From Chrysomallon squamiferum (Eukaryota; Mollusca; Gastropoda; Neomphalida; Peltospiridae), in the NCBI GenBank assembly GCA_012295275.1, contig CM022665.1, positions 27,899,446 through 27,963,445 of the forward strand: a stretch of DNA of 64,000 nt, given 5' to 3'. A program made the position numbers and the translations under genes. Below the pieces are notes generated by a model, which was not told the origin of the DNA, did not search any database, and saw nothing but the letters and a program-made list of their open reading frames with translations. Positions 19,884 to 34,202 of this stretch are shown here, one piece after another (the first letter of the stretch is position 1; every line of letters starts with the position of its first letter).

Positions 19884-21284
19884 TTTGTTTGTTTGTTTGT
19901 TTGTTTGTTTGTTTTTATATACTTTTTACTGTTTTTTCCAATAGTTGGTTAGTTACTTGGTTTGGTTGTTTGGTTGGCTGGTCTTGGTTTGTTTTGTTGT
20001 TGTTTTTGGATTGGTTGTTTGGCTGTTGTTGTTGTTTGTTTGTTTGATTCGTTGGCTGGCTGGTTGGTTGTTGGTTTATTGATTGGCTGGTTTCTTCGTT
20101 AATATGTGGTTACTGTTTGTCCTTTTAAGTTGTTGTACTGGAATCCAGAAGACAATTTGATAATGTAGTCATCCGATCATTGACCAGACAATTTCAGAAA
20201 GCGGTTAGAAGTAATCCTGAAATCAATGCATACATTTAACAAGGAAATATAAACACGTATACACATAACTGCTGGCTTCTGGGCAATAATCCTTCAGTTG
20301 GACGTTAACCTACTGCATGTGACAACTACCAGACAACAATTAGATATTGAAATGGTGTTCATCTCTCTACCACCACGTCTAAATGTTTATTTGACAAGAC
20401 GTTTAGACGATCATCCTCGTATCAGTTGCTTCTGGCAGAAACGTTGCACACATAATTATTGGCTATCATCATCATGATTACTTCCATTATAAATATAAGA
20501 CATCTTCATGATGTTTGTGAGTAGCGAATATGTGGGTAATACTCTGCGTTTGTGTGCATTTTTGTATCTCTGAATGCTTATGTATCACTATGTTACAGTG
20601 TGTTTGTGTTGGAAAAGCATTTTCTGTATTATAATGTTCGTGTTTTCTGGGTTAATTTTTATATATAATTATTTCTTCTTTCTTACGGTATTTCTAAGGG
20701 TAAATATTAATGCACGTTACTCTAATGATAGCATGAATGCAGTGGCAATACTAGTAATATCAGATGTATTAGATAATCTTTATTCTGTGCAGTTCACGTT
20801 GTAACAAATGGAATAGAAGTGACACCTTGGTTTGCATTAATTATTTATTATCTTTTCTCAGCATATAACTGAAATACTCTAAATCAAGTTATTAATTACG
20901 CTTTACAAACTCTCAAGCTAACATAATTTTATTTGTATACTGTCACTTTTTAATAACATTTGTTTTCCGCTTTGTTTGTAACATAATTTTATTAATTTGT
21001 AGTGGTTTTAAACAACACGATTTTATTTATCTGTTTCAGCAACCATACAAAACGTCCAGCAACGTCTTGCAATATGGCTGACCTCTCATCATAAGCATCA
21101 TTCCAGATGACTGGCGTATTACTATGTTTATTTACAGTACGAAACAAAAGTATGTTTTCAGTGGCAGACCTAAGCCAATTTGAATATATCCTTATTAATT
21201 AGCAAACCTCTGTACGAGTCAGGGGCACAATTCATGAACTGGCGGCTGCTTGGCAGTAACGGTTAAGCCGATTCTATTGGAATT
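19113..21284. other. Intergenic, no gene seen
   Basis: Contains (ATTT)n/(GTTT)n at about 19845-19915 and GTTG/GGTT-rich degenerate repeats to about 20100. The remainder is AT-rich with no supported exon. Confidence 0.4.
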
Positions 21285-22200
21285 CTGTTTATCTTAGCCT
21301 CGAAATCATTAATTTCCTGAAACTTCTTTACAGAAAGCACCAGCCTGGTGATTCCAGATTTCAGTCAGTTAATCTATTTTGTTGCCAACTCCGGAACGTC
21401 TTACATTATGGTTTCATTTCACCTTTGACCCTTTACGTTTCACATGGCGGTTTCATTGCGCTTTTGACTTATACGTTTTACTTGATATTTCAAATGCAAG
21501 TGTAGTAATGGTTCTGTTGCATCTTTGATAGTCTTATTTTACTTGGTAGTTTATTGCATCATTGATAGTCATATTTTACTTGATTGTTCTACTGACAGTC
21601 ATATTTTACGAAATGGTTCTACTAAAATTCTGACAGTCATATTTTACTTTATAGTTCTGTTGCATGTTTGACAGTCAGATTTTACTTAATAGTTTATTGC
21701 ATCTTTCACAGTCATATTTTACTTTATAGTTCTGTTGCATCTTTCACAGTCATATTTTACTTTATAGTTCTGTTGCATGTTTGACTGTCACTGTTTATCT
21801 TAGCCTCGAAATCATTAATTTCCTGAAACTTCTTTACAGAAAGCACCAGCCTGGTGATTCCAGATTTCAGTCAGTTAATCTATTTTGTTTGCACTTTAAC
21901 AGTCATATTTTACTTGATAGTTCCACTGCATCTGTGACAGTCATATTTTACTTAATAGTTCATTATATCTTTGACAGTTATATTTTACTTTATAGTTCAT
22001 TGCACTTTAACAGTCATATTTTACTTAATAGTTCCACTGCATCTGTGACAGTCATATTTTACTTAATAGTTCCACTGCCTTTTTGACAGTCATATTTTAC
22101 TTGATGGTTCCACTGCATCTTTGGCAGTTATGTTTTACTTGAAAGTTCTATCGCATCTTTGACAGTCAAAGTTTACATAAGAGTTCTGTTGCTCGTCTGA
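21285..22200. repeat. About 35-bp minisatellite flanked and invaded by a 99-bp perfect repeat
   Basis: About 21480-22200 is an array of diverged units built on GACAGTCATATTTTACTT(T/G)ATAGTTC(T/C)..TGCATCTTT. A 99-bp unique segment (CTGTTTATCTTAGCCTCG ... CTATTTTGTT) occurs at 21285-21383, outside the array, and again without a mismatch at 21791-21889, inside it. Confidence 0.85.
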
Positions 22201-22329
22201 CTGCATCATGTGATTTATTTATTTTATTAAGGGATTCCATAACCAATCTGGGGTTTTTACTTCTTGTTTGTGTTTTCTTTGACATTTTTTCTTTTTACTT
22301 GTTACACTGGTTAATGTTTTCACATGAAT

Positions 22330-22385
22330 TAATATAGTGGATAAAGTGCTCCACTCTGGACATAGTCATAATTTCAAAGATCCAT
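22330..22385 (+). mobile_element. tRNA-like SINE head, decayed
   Basis: TATAGTGGATAAAGTGC resembles an A box and TTTCAAAGATCC about 35 bp later a B box, at tRNA-like spacing. No core domain is recognisable afterwards. Candidate remnant of a tRNA-derived SINE. Confidence 0.35.
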
Positions 22386-23190
22386 GTTACAGACTAAGAT
22401 GAAGTGTTATGTTGTAAAGAAGTAAACTCGACAAAATATCTATTAAGACGCTGGATAATAGCAAACACTATGACATTTATTTATTTATTTATTTATTTTT
22501 TATTTATTTATTTGTTATTGTTGTTTTTGGGTGTATTTTTTGTTGTTGTTGATTTGGTTTTTTTTTTTTTTTTTTTTTTTAACTGTTTGTTTGTTTAATG
22601 ATTTGTTTATCCATGAAATTGTATATTTCCCTGTTTAATGTTATATAAATAAATATTTATATATTTATTTATATGTATATATATTGTTATTCATTTAAAT
22701 TCTATTTGATACGTCTTCAAAAGGATATACCGGATGTACTGTTTTTTCTTTACCATTTCTAAAGGAACAATAGCTTTGTTTATGTGACTTATTTTCTTAA
22801 CACAAAGTCCTATATAGATGATCCAAGCTCTTTGTTCGATTCCCTTGAGCACTGCTTTTTGTATATAATTATAACACAAGTTGCATTTCGTTTCCTGAAA
22901 GCTTATGATCTTGTAGAATAACAAGTAGGTCAACTAGTACGAATATAATTGTCTCGATGTCAAAGAAATAGTGTTATTGTTGCCTTCTGAAGTAAAAACC
23001 TTTTTTTTTTTTTTTTTTTTTTTTTTTGTCTTCAGTTTGATTTTTGATGAGTTGTTTTTTAATTTATTATTTAATTTATTTATTTTTTTATTATTTGTTG
23101 GTTTTTAAAATTATTTTGCTTTTTGATGGGGTTTGGGGACTTGTTGGTTTTGCTACTTTGTTGTTGCTACTATTGTTATTTATATCTCTT

Positions 23191-23227
<37 letters not shown>

Positions 23228-24060
23228 CTCTCCATTAGATTGTAAGTCTAACTATCATATTATACATATCATATATATACATGACAAACATTATGTCAGT
23301 ATGGTTACCATTGTTATAGTTATATGTGATACCAAAATTAATGAAGAATACTAAAAATAAAACTACTACATTTTTGTACAAAAGTGATGAATTTAGAAAA
23401 TAAATATTCTGAAATTATGAACGAAATAAGACAATAGTAGAACATATATTTCTAATATAAATGCACAGACATATACACACATATATACTGATTTCCAAAC
23501 AAACAAAACAAATCCGTGAAAATTGACTTATAAGACCCAATTCCTTTGTTTATCTGATAACGTGCACGGCGAAAGCCAGTAAGTAGGTATTAAGGTTCTG
23601 TTGACGTTGCCAATTCCCTGGAAATCATTTTACCAATTCAACTGTCGTGTAATTAGTAACCTCAGTATTAAAACCGCTCGCAAATTACTGTTTATCAACA
23701 GAAACTGCTATTTATGTTGGAACCTTCTCTGTCATGTAACTGTCGTCACCCTAAAGCGACCTTGTGAACCATGGCCATGCAAGTATGAAAGTGCAATGCT
23801 TGGTGTGTTTTTTGCAACTGAGTAAAATCACTACTGCCAACCAAAACACTAAGTGCCGACCTGTGATTGTGGCAGTAACCTTTGGGGAATTTGGCTCGCC
23901 AGAAATGTGGTATATTAAGTCTGTTATGGAGCGATAATAGGAATTTTAATGCAGAAAAAGCATTATTTATGATGTTATTTTTCGGTCTGGCAAGTCAGCT
24001 ATTGTCAGGTAAATGGTCTCAGTGGACAATGACTGGTGTTTATGATAACAAGCATAGCTA
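22386..24060. other. Low-complexity intergenic with a higher-complexity block
   Basis: TTTA and poly-T runs at 22475-22580, 23001-23028 and 23193-23227. The block at about 23560-23900 is less AT-rich and free of simple repeats; it is a possible conserved non-coding element but carries no identified function. Confidence 0.35.
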
Positions 24061-24190
24061 GTGTTTGTTTTACGTGACTGGTTAGATGTTTGTTTTGCGT
24101 GACTCCATCAGTTGTTTGTTTTACGTGACTGCTTAGTTGTTTGTTTTTCACGCGACAACTTAATTATTTGTTTTACTCAGTTGTTTCTTT
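24061..24190. repeat. TTGTTTGTTTTACGTGACT minisatellite
   Basis: About four imperfect units of roughly 30-35 bp containing TTGTTTGTTTTACGTGACTG; the last unit is diverged (TTTTTCACGCGACAAC). Confidence 0.65.
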
Positions 24191-24529
24191 ATTCGTTGAA
24201 TGCAGGAATGAAAGGATACGATTGCATGACAAATACCCACACAGATAGAACAGAAAGTTTTCATAACTTCTGTATGTATGTCATTACTTGTTCAGATGTC
24301 TGTTGTACGATTATTAATATTTTTATTATAAAGATAATGATGGTCGATTATACACTTAATAGCAAATCATTCGAAAGTTCCTTAACCTTTTTCATTTTTG
24401 TCTTTATTTTGATAATAGGTTATGTGAATATGTCGAAATAATAATTGTTTTGGTTTTTTTTTTTAATTTCGATTGATTTTTTTTTTTTTTTTTTTTATTT
24501 TTTTATTATTTTTTTTTTATTATTTCTGT

Positions 24530-24630
24530 ATGTGTAATTTCATACAGACTTCATCATAAAAGAAAACAAAAAATATATATATATATAATTTTGTTTTCTT
24601 TTATGATACAGTCTATATGAAATTAAACAC
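24530..24630. repeat. Imperfect inverted repeat (hairpin, about 40-bp arms)
   Basis: Left arm TAATTTCATACAGACTTCAT then CATAAAAGAAAACAAAA; the right arm is its near-complete reverse complement. A (TA)n loop separates them. Suitable for a MITE-like element or a foldback structure. Confidence 0.7.
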
Positions 24631-24775
24631 AAAAACATTACAAAATGTTTCAAATATCATCCAATGACCTTTACATTTTTTCACATATTAGAAACATGGT
24701 AATAATAATTACAATGCATCCTCGGGCGATCTTTGTTTTCCTTCTTCAGTTATAGAATGGCTTTTTGTTCTTCTT

Positions 24776-24818
<43 letters not shown>

Positions 24819-25217
24819 TTTTCTCGGTTTTAAGGTCATTTTTCTTCCACGTAATGAACGAAGAATCAGCATGATAGGATTCACTTAATATAGTTTGTTT
24901 GAGATAGCTGATGTTAAGTTATTAAATTAAAGGAAAATATTAAAAATTATGCTAACTAAGTTGTTCATTGGTACAGCTAAAAGTTATTGTCATGCATTAG
25001 ACCATTTCGTACACTGGTTGATTTGATCAGTATATATCATTATGTGATACAGATTTGTTACTGTCTGGTCTGATCAAACTGTTTTCTTATGTCATTGCTA
25101 ACTATGTTGAATATTTTAAAAGCAGAGTGGGAATCTGACTTTTAGAACAACAACAATATAAGCTGCGGATCCGCTAGGATTTCAGAAACCTTGTCGTTGG
25201 CACATCACTTTTTAGAT

Positions 25218-25790
25218 ATGAACTCTGTTTTATAATAAATAAAATAAAATAATCTTTGATCATAATATATGTGTACACAAACATATATCTATAAAAATAT
25301 ACCATTAATACACATATAGGTATATAAATACACACACTTATATATTAGTATACGTTTTACATACATACATACATCTGTTTCATAATAAAGAAACTAAAAT
25401 AATCTTTGATTATAATGTATATATATATATACACAAACATTTCTATAAAAATATACTATTAACACACACATATATTTATATCACTCAGCAATATATACAA
25501 ATACACACATTTATATATGCATATACATACATACAAACATATAGATATATACATACACACATATACACGTAAGTACATAGACACACGTGCATTCATACAT
25601 ATATATATACACACATATAAACATTCACACATACAAACATAGATACATACACACGTGCATGCATGCACGAATGTATTCACACATACATACAAACATATAT
25701 ACGTACACAGAAACACATACAGTGTGTGAGGCGAATGTACCATTTCCCTGGTAGCTGTGGAACATGTTACTGATAACATCAATACTGATT
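25218..25790. repeat. Duplicated block followed by CA/TA/CATA repeats
   Basis: 25218-25320 and 25372-25472 share CTGTTT(T/C)ATAATAAA, AATAATCTTTGAT(C/T)ATAAT, ACACAAACAT and CTATAAAAATATAC in order, about 154 bp apart. From there to 25790 the sequence is CA, TA and CATA microsatellite. Confidence 0.7.
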
Positions 25791-27140
25791 TCAAATAACG
25801 CTTCAGTGTAACGAACAATTACACGAACAAACAGAACACACGCAAACAGATCACTGCAGTGAGTAATTCAATAAAATCTCTTTGATAGTTGTGAAAGCCA
25901 CACAGTGGAGGGATACAATGGTGTCTATCACTGGCTAACATTAACAAACGTGTGTATCACAGTTAGTTACAAGTCATCTGTTATGTAATTAAAACTTTTT
26001 TGTCAGAATACGGGGTAAACAATTAAACCAAGCAATAATATTTTGCCAGCTTTGTTAAATGTTAAATACGGTTTGTTTACTCAGATTAAAGCGTGTTTGC
26101 TTTATCGCTTCAGGAATTCTCAGCTTGAATGCTTTCGACTACAGTGTTTTTATAACAGTGAAAGACGAAAACAGGAGTTAAATTATTTTTGTGCGCTTTA
26201 TTAAATTTATACTCATAACAGAATCCCGTATTATTCTCTTTTCATTTTTTTTTTTTTTTTTTTTTTTGCTGCTGCTGTTGCTGTTGCTGTTATTGTTACT
26301 GACACAGCGGGGTTTTTTTTTAATTATTATTTTTACTTACTCTTTTATAATTTATTATTATTATTTTTTTTTTTTTTTTTCAATTTCTTAGTTAGCCGGT
26401 TTTTAAGTTGCTTATGTGTTTGTAGGTTGTTGTTTTGTTTCTTGTTGTTAGTCCATGTGTTGCTTTGATTCCTATGCTTACATTACTCTTCAGATGAAAA
26501 CATTTTGTTCCCGACACTTCATCACAGAAGTCGTAGAACAGAATCACAGACGGACAACCCTTCCGTTGGAAACAAACCCTGCTTTCCAGCTGTAACACAA
26601 CATAATAATCACACCACATTTTATACCTTCTCTTTTAATTCTAAAAGGCAGCATACGAATGATTTGCACTGGAAGCAGTCGATATATGCCCACAGAATGC
26701 AGTCATACTTCAAATTAATGGCCAAGACAAAACACAAGGTGATATATCATCTGTCTAAAAATAATATAATCTATTAATAGTGTTAGCTCAAAGGAAATAC
26801 ACAAATTCTGTCATTTACCATCCAGTCGGGTCATCTAATAATTTCATTTGACTAATGTAAGTTCTATGAATATCTATCTGTGTTTTGATTATATTAAACT
26901 AAAGAAGATTCTAGTGAATTTCTTAAAGAAAACATGATGACGAGTTGCACTGAAGGTAGTTAATATTTCTTCACAAGAATAAATTCATTGACACACCACT
27001 CAGCAAATAGTTGGTATGACATACCAAGCTATGCAAATAAATGCTTAAATAGCATCACCAACAACACTAAAACAAGTAATTAATCAATAAAAACACACTG
27101 GACATTAAAATATTGGTGCTTTTTCCTCGCTTATTTGTGT
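25791..27140. other. Intergenic, no gene seen
   Basis: Poly-T and CTG/TTG runs at 26245-26300 and poly-T near 26366-26380. Open frames at 26392-26777 on both strands lack recognisable domains and splice context. Confidence 0.35.
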
Positions 27141-27149
27141 TTGTGTACG

Positions 27150-27940
27150 CGGTTTGTATATATATATATATATATATTGCGAGGATGTGTATGAGATTCT
27201 TCAACAATCCCCATTTTTAATTACATAAAAACCTGTAACTGCGTCCAGATCTTTATCGTATAAACATCCTAATTAATTACATCAAGCTTAATTAATTAAC
27301 TCATTTATATACAGTCGGTGAAAATTAACAAACATGCATTACACAAACCATCTGCAGCGCGGAGGTATCAAGTTATAATTATCCAAGTTAATTAATCAAG
27401 TTATGTTCAATACTTTTTCTCTTTGGGGATTTGTAACATAATACTCCTCAGAGATGCAATTTTTATTCATTTTGATATATATTTCTGTTTAGCTACCTAT
27501 GAATATACTAACATACGTACAAATACATACATACATACATACATACATACTTATGTTCATACATACATTCATATACATATATATATATACATATATATAT
27601 ATATACATACTTACATTCATACATACATAGATATACGTACAAATACATACATACATACATACATACTTATGTTCATACATACATTCATATATATATATAA
27701 TATACATACTTACATTCATACATACATTCAGACATACATAGATATACATACATACATACATACATACATTCATACATACATACATACATATATACATACA
27801 TATATACATACATACATACACACATTCATTCATACATACATATATATATATACTTACATACTTACATTTATATGTGTGTGTAAACATCCGTACAAAACAA
27901 AATATAGATAGCTAGATAGAGAGAGAGATAGATAGATATG
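27150..27940. repeat. CATA/TA microsatellite with higher-order duplication
   Basis: (TA)n at about 27157-27177. A CATA/TA array spans 27505-27870 in which a block of about 110 bp (ACGTACAAATACATAC ... TATGTTCATACATACATTCATA ... ACATACTTACATTCATAC) occurs twice (about 27516-27632 and 27635-27735). GATA/GA runs near 27905-27940. Confidence 0.85.
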
Positions 27941-28106
27941 CATACATACACAAATCTTTACATTTGTACTTGTGTTTTTGTTTCACTGTATGATTATTTA
28001 TGTGTATGTTTATTTTCATTTGCATATGAATGTATGTATGTATTTGTGAATGCGTGAAATTTGAAACAGCTATGCTGTTTGGAATTGAACTTTTCCATTA
28101 TTTGAA

Positions 28107-28138
<32 letters not shown>

Positions 28139-28391
28139 TTTTTAATCTTGTCAGTTATTTACCAGAAACTAATATTCCTTGCAGTGACGTAGAAATATTC
28201 ACAGACGTCCTCGGAGACCTGATCCGGCAAACTTGAATTAGATGATTTGTCTTTTTTATGTAATAACAGCAACAAAAATAACACACGAAATCATAGAAAC
28301 AAAATGTGAATGTGAAATGAGAATTTATCACAATACAACAAACCTAAAACATGAATATACTAGCACACAGAGGGTCAGACACACAAACAAA

Positions 28392-28479
<88 letters not shown>

Positions 28480-30080
28480 TTTATTTATATATAAGCACAT
28501 ATATATTTCTAGAATATTAAACTTTATTTTTATTGGTATTTTTAATGTACGTTTGTTTATCTGTTTATTTATTCTTCCGTTCTTTCACTTATTCATTTGT
28601 TCATGCATTCGTTTAAAATGTAAATTTTGTCTGTAGCAGAGTGAATATCGGGATGCAAATGTTTACCATCTAAATGTGTACAAATTGGATTTGGTTAAAT
28701 ATCGATCCTACTTTTGTTCATTAACATCGGTTCACAAACTAATTATGATTTTAAAAAAGAAAAAAAAAAAAAAAAAGGAAAAATAAATAAAATCATGTTA
28801 TTTCATTTCCTTTGAGGTTTATTTTCGTTTTCTTAAGCTTTATGTATTTCTATAATGAAAACACATGCTGATTTAAGATTATTTATATTTATGTATGTTT
28901 TCACATCACAAAAATCCTATTGATATACACATATCCATATGCATATAAGTGCACATACAAATAACATAGATGTGCAAAAGTGCTCACACACACACGCACG
29001 CACGCACATACACACCTACTTATAATTGTTTGATATATATTTACAACAGCAATAATATTTTGTTTTTCTTTTCCTGCATACTTTTTTTTTTTTTTTTTTT
29101 AAATCCGAAATTAGTTTTGATCATATTTAATCAAATGATTACTTTTTTAAAAGTTTACATTTTATTACCTTCATTACAATTATTTCTATTATGAACGTAT
29201 CTGAACTATTTTAAACACACACACACACACACACACACATACATATACACACATGAATATACTCACATGCATTTACACACACACCTATACATACAGACGC
29301 AACATACACACACACATAATGCAGCATACCTTGTTAAAATGCAGAAAGATAATTCTGGTAATCTACAGTATTATTTTCGTGCATTTTTAAATACAATATC
29401 ATACAACATTAGAAAAGGTTTTATTATAATCCTACAAATGTGTTCAAAATTCAAGCTTAAAATTATTTAGATTTAAACATTTTATCCAAAGCCATTCGTT
29501 GATCGATTTATTCATCCACCCGTTAACACTTTCCTTGCTTATCTATCTTTTTATTTATTTCTTCATCTCCTTATTCTTTCATTTAGTAATTCATTCTTTC
29601 GTTTATTCATTCATTTCTTTCTTTCATTCATTCATTCAATCCTCCTTTCGTTTACTCATTCAAACATTAATTCATTGACTTACTCGTCATAAATATGTAT
29701 TTAATGCGTATGTTAAAAAATCCTCGATTCAGTTATAATCTATGCATTCTGTTGTTCACTCGTTTTGCTGAGGTTTTTTTTATGCTAAATGAAATGTCGC
29801 CGAAATAGGCACATTCTACCTTGTTCAAACAGAAGTACACGTTTACAAATATAAAGTCATACTGGAAGAAACTAGAATTACAGCAGAAAAAAAAAGACAA
29901 AAAAAAGACAAGAATCGCCAGATTAATATATTTTTGTAAAAGGAGATGATTAAAATAAGACACAGCTACTACATATTTTGAGAAACGGAAAAAGTAATTG
30001 AACTTCAGTTTCTTGCAGCTGTCAAATAAATAAAACGAAGGAAGCCAAAAGAAAGTAAACAACACGAGGATACTCATGTC
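27941..30080. other. Simple-repeat-rich intergenic region
   Basis: Poly-T at 28111-28138, (CT)n then (TA)n at 28397-28476, poly-A at 28754-28776, poly-T at 29080-29101, (CA)n at 29216-29242 and TTCA-rich repeats at 29560-29670. A 132-codon reverse-strand open frame at 29733-30131 is Phe/Tyr/Lys-rich, without a recognisable domain, and is compatible with chance in AT-rich DNA. Confidence 0.4.
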
Positions 30081-30159
30081 TTTGTATGCGAAGTCAGATT
30101 CGTTATTCTCATGATCATTTCTCACAGACATTACGCTTGAGGGGAGGATCGGACTTAAC

Positions 30160-30970
30160 AGGGAAATATTATTATATCCTGCAGCGTGACGTGACGTGGC
30201 ACAATCTTCCCCCAGTAATCTTCATTCTTAAATTCGCAGCCATACACTTACACTCGGGGGTCTTCGCGTGCCAAACGACTTCCTGCCTACATCCACCAGC
30301 ATGTAACTAATTCATTCGAATCGCTTTCTGTAAGCAGCGCGTCAAAATTACTTCTCGCCAAACCCTCCTTGAATTGATTTTGCCCCTGCTTTTGTCTTCT
30401 TTTCCCATGTACACTGTCTGCATCAATAAATTCGGCGAAGGCAAAGCTGGCCTGTAAATGAGCACCACGGAAGTGGCAGCGGCGGATGAGGATCTCTGCC
30501 TTGTGTCCATCGCTGTCCATGGCTGTATTCCGTGAGTATGACGTGTTTTTATTTCTTTATTTGCTATTAGACGCTTTTAAAACTTACTGTTGTTATTATT
30601 ATTATTATTAATCTCTCTCTCTTCGCCCTTTTTCCGTTAATATAATTAGAAAAAGTGTCGAAATATGTGTGAAAAGTACTTCGTTTGATAATTTCCCATG
30701 ACAACACGTCGGACACGAGCCGCCAGCCAGATGATGGTAGGTGACCTCAAATTCGATGACGGGTCTTTACACCAGGCGCGTGCTAACCCCTTCACCCGAC
30801 AACCAATGTCATCACCTCGACGTGGTCGTCGTTGCAGAGATGCTTTATTGATCGTCTCCGACCTGTTGCATGTTTCAACAGTGCTCAGTGTATGTCGCCA
30901 TTACGTCCACCGAAACCCTGTTTACATGCTGGTGTTTTGTCGCCTGTTACAAGAAACATTCTCATGAGAA
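30160..30970 (+). promoter_or_regulatory. CpG-containing, higher-GC island; candidate promoter
   Basis: This stretch is markedly less AT-rich than its surroundings, has frequent CpG and no simple repeats except an ATT run near 30593-30609. It contains open frames on both strands and two possible first exons on the + strand (30458-30531, and 30698-30738 before a GTAGGT donor). A regulatory island or promoter fits, but no gene can be named. Confidence 0.35.
30458..30531 (+). CDS. Candidate first coding exon, unassigned
   Basis: An ATG immediately preceded by an in-frame TAA opens a frame beginning MSTTEVAAADEDLCLVSI and ending at a good donor, ATTCC|GTGAGT (phase 2). Composition is non-repetitive. 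No partner exon was identified. A competing minus-strand frame starts at 30520 in a strong Kozak context (GCCATGG) and covers the same bases, so at most one of the two is likely real. Confidence 0.25.
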
Positions 30971-31040
30971 TTTCCAATCTATGTATTGATTTCGATCTCA
31001 TTACAATATTTTTCTTAAGAATTCTCTCTTCCTGAAGCCC

Positions 31041-32085
31041 TCACCAACAAAAAATTAAAAAAACAAAAAAAACAACGTATTACTAATACAATATTTTTTG
31101 TGCTTTTCTCTGTAAACTGTGTAATTATTAACATACCTGCATTTTGTCGTTTTCTGAAATTATTCTAATTAATAAACAAGAACCAAAAACGGAAAAATTA
31201 TAACATTTGAATAATATTAGTTAATGCTGAGTTATTATATTTCTCTGTGCATTTCAAAATAAACCACAATAACAGAGTAATATTAATATCTGCATAATAT
31301 TGTTCAATAGTCAGCTAAGAATGCATGCACTATCTTTCTAATTTAACATTAAACTGAAGAACAAAATAAAGGTCAGAAAAATACCGACATTCGTCTCATA
31401 TTATTTAATATTTTCACTGCAGTTCCAAAAAACGCAGTAACAGTATTTGTATACACGTTACAAACTTATTTCAGTACGTGCTAAAATAACTCAGAAATCC
31501 TCACTGAAAATAGACACTGTAAATATCGGAAAACATTTCCCAGTTTATTCCATCCCGGGATAAAAACATTTACGATAAACAGAGAGAAGAAAATCCCTTT
31601 TTGTTCCATTAAGTAACGAGTTTTATGACAGGTTCTTCGATCGCCCATAATGAGAAACAGTTTAAGAATAATTTCCTAGCTATAGTGGCTTTGTTGCTAC
31701 CAGTAATCTTCTCCTGACACATACTTACAAAACACCCATTAATTACTACAGTAACAGGAAATGAAACAGCTACCACACTGAAGAATATAATTGGCCTATT
31801 GCTACTACAATCAAAGTATTATAGTGTAGAAAACTGTTGATCGTTAGCTTGTCATATAGATTACAGTAAGATACAGTGTACGTATATTTCCTGACAGCTA
31901 TGATTATTTGATAAGCTGAAACTTCAGTAAATAAATGATATATATATTTTTTTTTATGCAGAGGTGTTGAATATTTATCTCTCGGCAATTTTAGGGTGAT
32001 ATTGGTTTTAAAATTTATTTTGTTAAAATTTAGATGATGATGATGATAAGAATATCAATAATAACCACCACAATAATAGAATAAC

Positions 32086-32116
<31 letters not shown>

Positions 32117-34135
32117 ACTTTTATTATTACTACTACCACTACTATTACTACCACAACAATAGTAATAGCAACAAAATAATAAAAACAACAACATCTGACA
32201 TAAAGGATTGTTTCATGTTTCTAGCCTTTAATTAGTATAGTAGACATAGTGTAGTCATTCTGTAATAATAAAAATTAACGACCAGGTACAGCTGACTTGT
32301 AAGTTACTTACTGATTATAATAACATATAATCTACTGATTTCTTTGTTATAATCACTGTTAAATATCATTCTGTAATAATAACTTATTTTTAATGTTCCA
32401 TTTAACATGGGATATTATTCAGTAAAGATTACATTCAAGTTTTAGTAGATGTAAAAAGTCATTTGGTTATAATAATTTGCATGTCACAAGTTTTATTTTT
32501 GCATCAATTAATATGTGATGTTATTCTTGGATATCCATAATTTTGAGTAAAGTTCTAGTTTAAACTGACATGAAGTAATTCTGAGTTGAAAAAAAAAAAA
32601 TAGTTTCTCTATTATAACGCTTTGATGACGAAAAAAAAATCAATAAATTGCCTGTTTGAACCAAGTTTTACACTTAAGGTGACTTTTTTCTTAATTTTTT
32701 TCTGTGATAAGGATACATTTTAAAAAATAAATAAATTAACAAAAATATATTTATCATTACAGTAAATAATGTTCTAGTTTATATTGTGTCAGTATTAAAA
32801 TGAATAATTTACTAGTTTCAATTGCGCAAGAATAATAATAATAATAACAATAATAATAATAATATTAATAATAAAATAATAATAATAATAACAACAACGA
32901 CGAATAATTTACGTCTTGTATTGTTAATCAGTAATAAACAGCCAACTGAGAAAATAATAAACTAAGTACAAACAAGCGTTGACATAACATGTCTTTCTAA
33001 GATAATAATAATAATTCTTTATATTTATTACTGAAGAAAACATAACCAAATATTTTATCGTATAAGATAAAATTTTAGTATTAATTTACTTTTAAAAATA
33101 TATCTTTAAAACAATCTTTGTATCAAACACAAATAATACATTCATAAAAAAATAATAATAATAATAATAAATAATAATAATAATAATCCAAATAAAAGTA
33201 TTATATTATTATTACGAAAATACTAACTCATGTATCTGAATCTGACTCTGCTAACAAGAGTGACCGAACTAGAAATTAATTTTATGAAACAGTTTTATTG
33301 CTTTCATAAATCATTCTTCGTGTGATTCTGTTGTTTTGGGAACCATATTCATTTCAGTGTGTTTGTAAACGAAGGAAAAACAACATAAATCATAGCTACT
33401 CGCACAAAGCGTCAGGAGATAATAAATACAGAGACAGAGAGATCGCGTCCTCCTACAACCACGATTCCATCGATTATATCGATATCTGTACACTGCCTGG
33501 TTTACACATGATTTAATTAATGTTTACAGTTCGTAAGATAACTTTATTAATAGCGTTATCAGTTATTTGAGGTATAAATTGTTTGGTAATGTTGCATTTA
33601 ATGCTGAATATTTTTTTTTTTTTACGTAATCTCGAGAACAAATTCAGTGCTGCGAAATCGTTTTGTAATTGCATATATATATTTTGTTATTTTTTTTTAT
33701 CTGTTTATCAGTTTATTTATTTTTTTAGTTATCTGTTTACCTGTCTTCCTACCTAACCACCGACGTACTATTTATGTATCTCTATAGTGTCTACCTATCT
33801 AATTATATGTCTATCTATCTATCTAAAATAAATAAATAAATGCATAAATAAATAAATAAATAAATAAATAAATAGAAAAAAAGAAAGAAAAAATTCAAAT
33901 TTTTTTTTGTCATTATTGTAACTTTATTATTATTATTATTTTTATTTTTTATTTTGTTTAGTATCCTTGTTTATGGTTTAAGAGGATCAGATGTTTAATT
34001 TTATTCTGCGTAAGATCCAGGGTCACGACAGAAAGTACGTCAAAAAAGCAAATACAGAATTTCTTTCTATTTTTAGTAGAAGTTAACATCCTGTAATACT
34101 GAATATTAATGCAGGAATGTCTTGAAAAAGGAGGA

Positions 34136-34202
<67 letters not shown>

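Noticed and set aside
29733-30131. 132-codon minus-strand open frame
   Set aside because: Phe/Tyr/Lys-rich, no domain, no partner exon; a frame this long can arise by chance in 64 kb of AT-rich DNA.
30287-30520. Minus-strand frame starting in a GCCATGG context
   Set aside because: Good Kozak, but no domain, and a competing plus-strand exon candidate covers the same bases; neither could be preferred firmly.
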